Below, one piece after another: positions 56,941 through 64,000 of a DNA stretch of 64,000 nucleotides. The translations under genes and the position numbers were made by a program. The notes beneath the pieces are model-generated. The model saw only the letters and a list, made by a program, of their open reading frames with translations, searched no databases and was not told where the DNA came from. The first letter of the stretch is position 1, and every line of letters starts with the position of its first letter. Source of the DNA: Phanerodontia chrysosporium (Eukaryota > Basidiomycota > Agaricomycetes > Polyporales > Phanerochaetaceae); contig MJGA01000018.1 in NCBI GenBank assembly GCA_001910725.1, positions 496,001-560,000 on the forward strand, read 5' to 3'.

Positions 56941-58593
56941 ATGTCCTCCCTCGACGAAACACACGTATCCCAGAAGCCCATCGAGACCATCCACCCCAAC
57001 AACCTCCCCGAGGCCTCCCGGCACCCCGAGGTCGCGGCCGGCGCCCTTCAGAGCCTCGTCGAGCACTCTATCAAGCACGACGATGTTCAGCACAACATCC
57101 ATGCCCCGATGCACCGCCTCTCCCAGATCCCGCTCATCTCGAAGCTCGTGCCGGGCATCGAGGACATTGCGACACAGTACCATGTCGGAAACTATGTCGT
57201 GATGAGAGGCACAGGGGAGAAGTTCTTCGAGAGCATGCCCATATACCCTCGGTGCGTTCACTGCATTCCTCTGGATGTGCTATGTGCTGAGCTCTCGTAG
57301 ACTTGGAATGCACCTGCTGTTCTATGGCGGGACACAGATCAAGGTCCTGCACAATCAGACCGTCGAAAGCGTCCTCAAGTCGCTCTCCATCCGGGTGCGC
57401 ATACACCCCGTACATCCTGCGCAAGTTCACTGACTGTACATGCAGCAAGGCGAGCACTATGACTCGCCCGAGTCCGTGAAGAGCATCCCCTCCTTCATTG
57501 ACACGTACGGCATCCAGCTCGACGAGCTCGCGGAACCCGACATCTCCAAGTACAAGTGCTTCAACGACTTTTTCTACCGCAAGCTCAAGCCGGATGCACG
57601 CCCGATCCAGAATGCGGACGATCCCAAGACTATCTGCAGCGCCGCAGACTGTCGGCTGACTGTGTACCCGAGCGTGGATCTCGCAAAGCAGATCTGGTGC
57701 GTCCCATGGCATTACCAGCGTCGACGCCGCGTCTGCTCACCGCGCCAGACACCAGGATCAAGGGTGCGCAGTTCAACATCCCCGCGCTGCTCAACGTAAA
57801 CCCCGACTCGGAGCTCGCGAAGATGTTTGAGAACGCGAGCATAGCGAACTTCCGGTGAGCCGCTCCCCCACACATGCCCCCCCTCTGCGCGCTCACGCGT
57901 TGCCCTTACGCGCACAGGCTCGCGCCGGCGGACTACCACCGCTTCCACAGCCCGATCGACGCCATCGTCGGAGACATCGTCGACATTCCCGGACAGTACT
58001 ACACTGGTGCGTGCGCGCCCTCACTAGGCCCATGCGGCGTAGGCGTGATGCTGACCACGTCCGCTGCAGTGAACCCGCAGGCGGTGAACGAGCCCGGCTT
58101 CGACGTCTTCACGGCGAACAAGCGGTCCGTGCTGTACATGACGCACAAGCCTTCGGGCACGCCCGTCGCGTTCGTCGCCATCGGCGCCATGCTCGTGCGT
58201 ACACAGTCTCGGTGCAAAACACGAGTGTTTCTTGCTCACGAGACTGTCTTTTCTTTTGCAAAGGTGGGCAGCATCGTGTGGACGAACGGCGCGAACAAGG
58301 GTGCGAGCGTCGCGCGCGGTGACGAGCTCGGGTACTTTGCGTACGGAGGCAGCACGGTCGTCGTGCTCTTCCCGAAGGGCTTCATGCAGTGCGTCCCCTG
58401 CTTTCGTCTACCATGAGCTCTGTGCGCTGACCTGCGGCGTCTGCTCCCTGTCAGGTTCGACGCGGACCTGATCGAGAACTCGGAGAAGCCGATCGAGACG
58501 CTCATGAAGGTATGCTTGGCTGCTTCTGCTCTTCGTGGCTGGCGTGCTGACTGTTGGAAGGTCGGGTACTCTCTAGGGAAGGTTGTGGCGTAG
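56941..58593 (+). CDS. Phosphatidylserine decarboxylase proenzyme
   Basis: Converts phosphatidylserine to phosphatidylethanolamine using a pyruvoyl group made by self-cleavage. Start MSSLDETHVSQKPIETIHPN at 56941; exon 1 ends at 57251 and joins exon 2 at 57301 to give MPIYPRLGMHLLFYGGTQIK. Then SKYKCFNDFFYRKLKPDARP, the conserved block YPSVDLAKQIW, ALLNVNPDSELAKMFENASI and LAPADYHRFHSPIDAIVGDI (the catalytic-triad His region). The blocks YTVNPQAVNE, FTANKRSVLYMTH and VAIGAMLVGSI follow. The C-terminal alpha-chain start is GGST in DELGYFAYGGSTVVVLF; cleavage is expected between Gly and Ser. Last exon VGYSLGKVVA, TAG 58591-58593. About 390 residues, seven or so introns. There is no transmembrane helix or mitochondrial presequence, so it is not Psd1-like; it is a shorter basidiomycete type without a C2 domain. 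Confidence 0.93.
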
Positions 58594-59187
58594 ACCGGAA
58601 GTAAAGAGATGCTGGACGGACACAGTGATCTTGACGGTCAGGTAGATGGCCGTTGTGGACGATCCTTGGACGCTTTGACGAACCGACGCTTGTATGAGTA
58701 GATTGTGGCGGAAGCGTGTATCGATATATCCCCATGCAAAAAGGTCACCGCTGCGACACAGGTTCATTTACCAGATCGCGCCTTCGTCCATTCTCGGTGC
58801 ACGTACACACAAGCTTTCCGGGGGAAAGGAGCGGATGCGTTGGTCACCTCCCAAGCTATGTATTACATGAAGCCGCATACGGATTGTCTACGTCATTATC
58901 GTTGTCCGTGCTACAGGAAGAAAAGGTCCGCATAGAGGGTAGTAGTATAGAGCGTGAGCGAGAACGCCGGTAGGTCGTTTGTTGAGTTTCGTGTGAGTCT
59001 AGTGAGGGTTCGTATGTCGTTGGGTTAGAGATGCTCCCTGAGAGGCAGTGGATGCGGTGGGGAAATAGGTCCATCATGGGTAAAGATCGTATGTGAAGTA
59101 AAGAAGTGCAGCGTCCCTCGTCCGCTTGGAGGCAACAAAAAACGAGACAACGAAAAGGCATCAGAACAACGTCCGCGGCGCAGCGAC
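58594..59187. other. Intergenic region
   Basis: About 600 bp after the PSD stop with only short random frames on either strand; I see nothing else in it. Confidence 0.45.
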
Positions 59188-59801
59188 CTAGCTCAGCGCG
59201 GGCCCTGTATCATCGCGTCCATGGTAGAAGTTAAGAGGCACAGGTCGCAGAGAACAGGAGCGGACCTCAGCGAGACAGCCAGTTGTCCGGCGGGTTCGAC
59301 GGGCCAGGGCCCCACTGGGGGCGTGCTGCCCGTCCGGCCCGCCGCTCTGCCCGACATACGCGGCACCGGCGTCCTCCGCCTCGTCGCTGCTGCCACTGCT
59401 CTCCTCGGCGCCGCGGCCGGCATCGGCGCCGCCGCCACGCACCCGCTGCGGCGCGCGCGCCAGGCCCTGTGGCGCCGTCGCGGCGTGCGGGCCCTGCGCA
59501 GAGACGTGTCGTTTGCGTTAGTTGCCGGCGCGGTGTGCACAGAGGAGAGGACGCACGGTCTGCGGGCGCGGCGTGCTGAGGAGCGCAGGCAGCGGTGCGC
59601 CGCGCGCGGTGCCTTGGGTGGAGGCGAGGGCACGGCGCGGTGCCCCCGGGACGGCGGGCGCGCCGCGCGCCTGGAGGCGCGGGTGTCAGTTGTGCGATGG
59701 TGCAGAGTGAGGGCGAGGGGACGTACGATCTGCTGGGGCGGCGTTACGGGGGAGGCGGCGCCCTGTGTGGTGCCCTGTGCGGTCTGGCGGGTGGAGGACA
59801 T
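59188..59801 (-). CDS. Hypothetical small Gly/Ala/Gln-rich protein (tentative)
   Basis: The minus strand shows a TATA element (CATATATATCTTG, plus 59972-59979), a CT-rich leader (about 59850-59880) and an ATG at 59801 opening MSSTRQTAQGTTQGAASPVT. A GTACGT donor after PPQQI and a CTGCGCAG acceptor (about 59498) join in phase 0 to GPHAATAPQGLARAPQRVRG and AGRGAEESSGSSDEAEDAGA. The frame then runs to a stop at 59188, but a second frame ends NPPDNWLSR after a TGA at about 59270, so the C-terminus is uncertain. The product would be about 125 residues, low-complexity and probably disordered. The promoter-like elements are the main reason for calling it; no family is recognised. Confidence 0.35.
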
Positions 59802-60163
59802 GGTATGGCGGCGAAGGGGGTGTGGGCTGCTGCGAGGCGGACGGCGTCTGGGATGGGCGAAGAAGTGTAAAGAAAAGGAGGGTTGCCTGGTGTGTGTTCA
59901 AAACCTGGCTGTAAAGCGAGCGGTGTATGTATGTAGAAAGGTGAAGGACAAGTCTGCCGCTCAGACGCAAGATATATATGCCTTCACGCATGCAACTCCC
60001 CAGGATCACTTTGTATACCTCCTAGGGCACACCAAACGAGGCGCACAAGCCCATTGAATGCGCTCCAGAAGACGCACGGCATACCCCATACAAGTGCATG
60101 CAGAGTCGATACCAATCGGGCGTATGGTACCAATGAGCAGGCCTTACCAACTACCATCCATAT

Positions 60164-60400
60164 TCAAGGTTTGACAGGCGCACCTGGGAAGCTGTGCAGA
60201 GGGTACGTGCGTTGCGAACGCCCGAAAGGCTCTCCCGTGAGGGACATGCGCGGCGGGATTTCGCGGTCGGCGGAGAAGTACGCAAAGCGACTGCGGACTC
60301 GCGTCAAGGCCAGCGTCCCGGCGATGTAAAAGCGCACGCCATCGCCGATCCCTATACCCTGTCTGGAAAGGCGTGTCTTCCTGCGCAAAGCGGTGTTCAT
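60164..60400 (-). CDS. Hypothetical small protein (exon or short gene)
   Basis: A 78-codon minus-strand frame, MNTALRRKTRLSRQGIGIGD then GVRFYIAGTLALTRVRSRFA, YFSADREIPPRMSLTGEPFG, ending SFPGAPVKP. The part from KTRLSRQ onward looks protein-like, with a mixed composition and an amphipathic or weakly hydrophobic helix (GVRFYIAGTLAL). Just upstream (about 60490-60430) another short frame begins MASQFSIAAGLYVAYT, which could be the first exon of the same gene, but the visible GT donor is in the wrong phase. I do not recognise the family. Confidence 0.3.
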   Translation of the reverse strand: MNTALRRKTRLSRQGIGIGDGVRFYIAGTLALTRVRSRFAYFSADREIPPRMSLTGEPFGRSQRTYPLHSFPGAPVKP

Positions 60401-60787
60401 AGCCAGATAAACAGTAGATCTAATAGCGCCTAGGGAGTACAGGTATAAGCAACGTAGAGTCCGGCGGCTATAGAGAATTGGGAAGCCATGTCGAGTGGCT
60501 GAAGGACCCTGCTGAGATGTGGAGATGTCGAGTGGGGAGGATGTTGTAGATGACTCGAAAGCCAGGATAGCGGCGCACAGGATACTAGGACAAGCGGTAA
60601 TGAATGCTCATACGGGAAGAGAGGCAGGGCAGACGGAGTCCGTCGCGCAATGTGAGGGGGCGTGCAGAGGTGCTTTGCCAGCAACGGTGACCGCGGAGTG
60701 ACCTATCCATAGTTATGATGTAATACAGAGAAGGTATGTTGGCATGAACACAAACCGTCACGGTGTATTCTTGTTTTGTGACTGTGA

Positions 60788-62010
60788 ATGTCAAGCTTAG
60801 GTGCCTCTAGGTTGGTGGCGGGTCCAACAAGCAGGTTTTCTCGAGTTGACCGAGCGATGGCAACTGCCGGCTGGGGAGATAGACGCGCATACCGGGCACG
60901 ACATTCGCGGACGGCCCGGTCATTGTACCTTAGAATTCGTCTTCCAAGTGGTTTGGATGTGCTGTTAGTCAACAATACCAGCATATTCAGAGGACAGGCA
61001 GCCTTGGAAATGGCGGTGGCGACCATGGATGACTCGGTGTGTGCCTCTTCGATGCACAACTCCTGATGTGTCATCTCTAGCACAATCTGTGGGGGTACAT
61101 GCCCCCCACAAACACTGCATTTGTCGGTCTCTCTTCCTGCATAGCAATACAGATACCACTGGATGGACGCCCAGTGCACGGATTCCGATGGTAGTAATCG
61201 CAGCACGCCTCCAGCCCTCGATCTCCCCCGGGGATCGTGTGCAGGTTAGTCGACCTCCAATGTATCATCATAGCTTGTACTCAACATTATACGCAAAACC
61301 ATGGCAGATAGATTAGCACGATGATACACTCACAGGCAAGATCGGCACCGGGAACACAACGTCGACGTGCCCGACTTGGCGGAAGGCGCTTGGAAGACGT
61401 CCGCCGTGCATGGCGTGCAATACAGAGCGTTCTGGTTGCACGAGGACTGTGCCGCCTACGCGCAGTATACCCCGGAAGCTGCAGCGGCGCACCCGATTCT
61501 GTCCCTACGGACAGAGTGGTGCATCCCCGAGCCTGATGGCGACAAGGTGAGAGACTCGCACTTTTCCGTGTCGATGCGCTGCTTCATAATATGCGCTGGA
61601 CAGGTGTACACAGGTGGCCTGTATTGTAAACAGTAAATGACGGGCTCGTTGGTACAAGCACGACTCCAAAGCGCGTCGCTCTCGCTTAAAATCGTCGAGG
61701 AGTTTGTGGATAGGATATACGAACTGTTCGCGAAATATTGAGAGACACAGTGATCAAGTATCAACTGCCAGCATCTCAAGAGTTACATCCAGGTGTGTAG
61801 AATCTCTTTGCACGCACACCGTGATCATTTGTTGATGCCGGGACTCACGACCGATGCAGGAGCTTGATTGTAGACTACATCAAAGAGACGAGCGAGGCCG
61901 ACGGCCAGGGCAAGGTATCCTACATGTGCAACCTCGGTGACGCTGCAGACATCAGGCTCCGCTGCACGTCCGCCATTCTTGAGTTCGCCGGGCAGCGACG
62001 CTTTGGCGTC
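60788..62010 (+). pseudogene. Decayed insulinase-type (M16) metallopeptidase relic
   Basis: Three blocks of M16A/insulin-degrading-enzyme-like sequence lie in the right order but far too close together. First, at about 60932-61040, SLYLRIRLPSGLDVLLVNNT then SIFRGQAALEMAVATMDD, the N-terminal strand region. Second, at about 61360-61548, EGAWKTSAVHGVQYRAFWLH and LSLRTEWCIPEPDGDK, resembling the middle WKT...YGxxY...IP segment. Third, at about 61861-62010, DYIKETSEADGQGKVSYMCN and LGDAADIRLRCTSAILE, resembling the late SYY...GDxRLR segment, ending in a stop where the family continues. Total span is 1.2 kb against ~3.3 kb for an intact gene. The zinc-binding HxxEH region is not found. The second copy starting at 63718 makes a duplication followed by decay the simplest reading. 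Confidence 0.6.
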
Positions 62011-62449
62011 TAGGCCATGAAGCTGCCGTATGCGATCGGCTACGACTGGAAGCTCGGTGCGTATGATGGCACGGTTGCAGATACGGATGCTCTCAGAAGG
62101 CTGTAGAGCGGCAGTGTACCTCTACCATAGGACCTCCATAGGGATTAATAAACCTATACGTCCGAGTCTCTATCACTTGATGCTTAGATACCGTTCCATG
62201 TGTACGCCGTTCAGTCATAGCGTACGAATACGCAATCGGGGCATTACTTGTGTGGCAACTGCTTTACACTCGTGGTCCTATGGTCAGATCTACTCAGCAA
62301 AAAGGATAGCAATTGGCTTCGAGATTAGACTACACATGAATGCACAGAGCAAAGGTAAAATGAACGAGCAGAGAATGTGATCGATGCGGCGGTACAGACA
62401 GAGAGAAGCTGGCGGAGATTATTCGACCTGCCACCGCAGTCACCGAGGC
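62011..62449. other. Intergenic region after the M16 relic
   Basis: AT-richer than the genes; only short frames. Some of it may be further decayed peptidase sequence (MKLPYAIGYDWKL near 62018) but I cannot support that. Confidence 0.3.
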
Positions 62450-63036
62450 TCACAGGTATCGTCCCTTCCCTTTCGCCTTTGGATCTGCCTTCCGGTTGTC
62501 CCGTGGTTGGTACTGTCGCCCGTACGGTGTGCCAGGAGGTGTCTGAAGCTGCTGTGTGCCGTCCCCGGGGCCCAGTGGAGGCGGAGCAGGAAGGAGCATG
62601 TTAGGGAAAGCCGGACCAGGATGACCATGTGGCAGGGGAGGCAGCTGAAGCGGCGGCCCGCGAGGAGAGTCGGGCTCTGCTCTCAGGGCACCCATTGGAA
62701 TCAGTGGATCTCTCTGAATCCGATGAGAACGATCCTTGATTTTTGTCATCCTTGGTGCACTTGGAACGGGGCCTGGAGCAGGGTACGGGGGCATCGGATT
62801 CTGCGAAGATCCAGTATCAGATTGCTATTGTCGTGTGTGAAGTGTCTGCAAAAACGTACCGCTCTCTGGCGAGTCGTTCGAGAAGGACCAGCATGTTGGT
62901 CTTGCTGCTGGGTTTGCCGGGGCTGGTCTGTCTGTCTGGGCCGGTTTTGCTGCGGCTGTCCTTGTTGCGCTTGGTCCCGCTGGCTTCCAGCTTGACCCCG
63001 ACGATGCGAAGTAGAGGATGCTTTCTTTGGGTCCAT
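62450..63036 (-). CDS. Small proline/glutamine-rich disordered protein
   Basis: Start MDPKKASSTSHRRGQAGSQR at 63036, then a Gln/Arg/Pro-rich run (QAQQGQPQQNRPRQTDQPRQ). A GTACGT donor and TCGCAG acceptor (intron about 62800-62860) join TTRQRA to NPMPPYPAPGPVPSAPRMTK. The second exon continues DPLIPMGALRAEPDSPRGPP and LLPAPPPLGPGDGTQQLQTP and ends PKAKGKGRYL at 62450. The protein has about 175 residues, is basic and proline-rich, and has no visible fold. A TATAAA lies about 65 nt upstream, and the clean splice between two biased-composition exons supports a real gene. Function unknown; it sits between the two M16 peptidase copies, on the opposite strand. Confidence 0.55.
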
Positions 63037-63100
63037 TTCAGTGGGTTGTGAGAGGGTTTGTTATGGTGAAGATGGGGAGGAATACGTCCTCCGATGCCTC

Positions 63101-63106
63101 TTTATA
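63101..63106 (-). promoter_or_regulatory. TATA box of the proline-rich gene
   Basis: TATAAA on the minus strand (context GTGGTATAAAGAGG), 65-70 nt upstream of the ATG at 63036. The same GTGGTATAAAGA core precedes terpene synthase 2. Confidence 0.6.
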
Positions 63107-63717
63107 CCACTGAGCTTACCGGCGTCCGTGATCTGCACACCATCTGAACGAGCAGTAAATCGCCGTGACCGTTCTGCTGTGTAGTAGCAGAGGCGTCCGT
63201 GGAGTGTCCCACCGCAGCACACAGGTGTCAGAGCTGAAGGGGCATACCAATGTGGCGGCAGCTGACCCGAGCTGAGGCATCTCAACCGAGAGTGCTGAGA
63301 TAGTGCAGCTCTGGAATACCTAGAATACTATATGAGCACGAGAGATATACCGTTTATCCATCTTGTAGTTTCTTGGAGGCCTGCGAGTCATGCGAAAATG
63401 GGTATTGCAGCTTCAACAACAATGGAACGTCGTTACTACTTCTGTGACCGATTGACAGCAGTTGCAGACCTCACCCGTTGCTACCAGCGTATGCGTTGCT
63501 TAGTGCACCGCAGATATCACTGACGGCGACGCAAGGTAGTCCGACCTGCCAGCAAATTCCAATGGTCTCCGAGTCTGACTTTCTCGGACTGGGTAATAGG
63601 CGCCAGATGGGTGTTGTTGCTAGAGCGCTAGCGCTACATCATCGAGTGCGAGTCTGGATAGCCCACCACCTCCCCAATCCCCCGAGCCGCAGGAACCTAC
63701 TCTCAGAGACATCGGCC

Positions 63718-64000
63718 ATGAACTCGCCCGCAACAGAAGACAAACATCTTGATCATGCTGATCATGAACATCTTCATTCGACCAAAAGCCTCCCTGGTGG
63801 TACAGGTCACCTCGAGAAATTGCCTGGTGACCAGGGATTATACCGACGCACTCGTCTTCCGAACGGTTTGGATGTGCTGCTTGTGAGCAACAAGAGCATG
63901 CTCAGAGCGGAGCTGGCTCTGGTCATATCGATAGGCAGCGTTGACGACCCAGTAAGTACCTTATTGACGCCACAATCCTGGGATTAACTTACCCTTACGT
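63718..64000 (+). CDS. Insulinase-type (M16A) metallopeptidase, first exon (partial)
   Basis: Insulin-degrading-enzyme/Ste23-like zinc peptidase; only the N-terminus is inside the window. The ATG at 63718 gives MNSPATEDKHLDHADHEHLH, an unusually His/Asp-rich extension, then LPGDQGLYRRTRLPNGLDVL and LVSNKSMLRAELALVISIGS ending VDDP. A GTAAGT donor at 63952 follows, so the HxxEH zinc motif would be in the next exon, beyond the edge. The segment RTRLPNGLDVLLVSN aligns residue by residue with the relic at 60932-61040. The coding sequence up to the donor has no stop or frameshift, so this copy may be the functional one. No mitochondrial or secretory signal is seen. Confidence 0.7.

Noticed and set aside
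59221..60057. 278-codon + strand frame
   Set aside because: Gly/Arg/Ala/Cys-rich translation antisense to a locus with a minus-strand TATA box and splice signals; it looks like composition.
1..64000. tRNA/rRNA genes, CRISPR arrays, terminal-repeat transposons
   Set aside because: I looked for tRNA B-box-like GGTTCRANNCC contexts, long direct or inverted repeats and transposase or reverse-transcriptase motifs and found none I could support.

Overview
The window looks like compact nuclear DNA from an Agaricomycete, probably a wood-decay relative of the Polyporales. Evidence: genes are dense and lie on both strands, most are broken by 50-60 nt GT-AG introns, coding sequence is GC-rich, promoters often carry a TATA box followed by a CT-rich leader, and several products belong to basidiomycete-expanded families (TRI5-type terpene synthases, 7-TM DUF6534 proteins, CFEM proteins, EF-hand/ZZ proteins). 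I saw no rRNA, tRNA, CRISPR, prophage or intact transposon. Exon joins are my own readings from splice signals and family conservation, so outer coordinates are firmer than internal ones.

Layout. 1-9.4 kb: tail of a + strand gene, a mitochondrial Irc3-type helicase (-), then two tandem TRI5-type sesquiterpene synthase paralogues (-). 9.4-13.6 kb: a DUF2828/vWA-like protein (+) and a tiny gene with a strong-looking TATA promoter (+). 13.8-21.5 kb: a minus-strand run of neutral ceramidase, a membrane-anchored histidine-phosphatase-like protein lacking catalytic residues, a small membrane protein and a short SRP72. SRP72 is divergent from pinin (21.7-22.9 kb, +). 23.2-31.3 kb: CFEM/GPI protein (-), NAD-dependent epimerase (+), DUF6534 7-TM protein (+) and a single-pass PPxY protein (+). 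31.7-39.9 kb: the very large UTP20 (+), convergent with the CTD-kinase gamma subunit CTK3 (-). 41.3-49.7 kb: an EF-hand/zinc-finger protein (+) and a dynamin-type GTPase (+). 49.8-58.6 kb: carnosine N-methyltransferase-like (-), a four-RRM Nrd1-type protein (+), a candidate small gene (-), a GNAT acetyltransferase (-) and a phosphatidylserine decarboxylase (+). 59-64 kb: two poorly defined small minus-strand genes, a decayed insulinase-type (M16) peptidase, a proline-rich small gene (-) and the first exon of a second M16 peptidase that leaves the window.

Most loci are core housekeeping: ribosome biogenesis (UTP20), splicing (pinin), transcription elongation (CTK3), protein targeting (SRP72), mitochondrial DNA maintenance (IRC3) and lipid metabolism (ceramidase, PSD). 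The accessory-looking parts are the terpene synthase pair at 4.7-8.4 kb and the M16 duplication at 60.8-64 kb. I see no clearly new multi-gene system. The most unusual items are the terpene synthase pair with its shifted acidic motif, the predicted pseudo-phosphatase, the half-length SRP72, the M16 relic and a GC-AG intron in UTP20.
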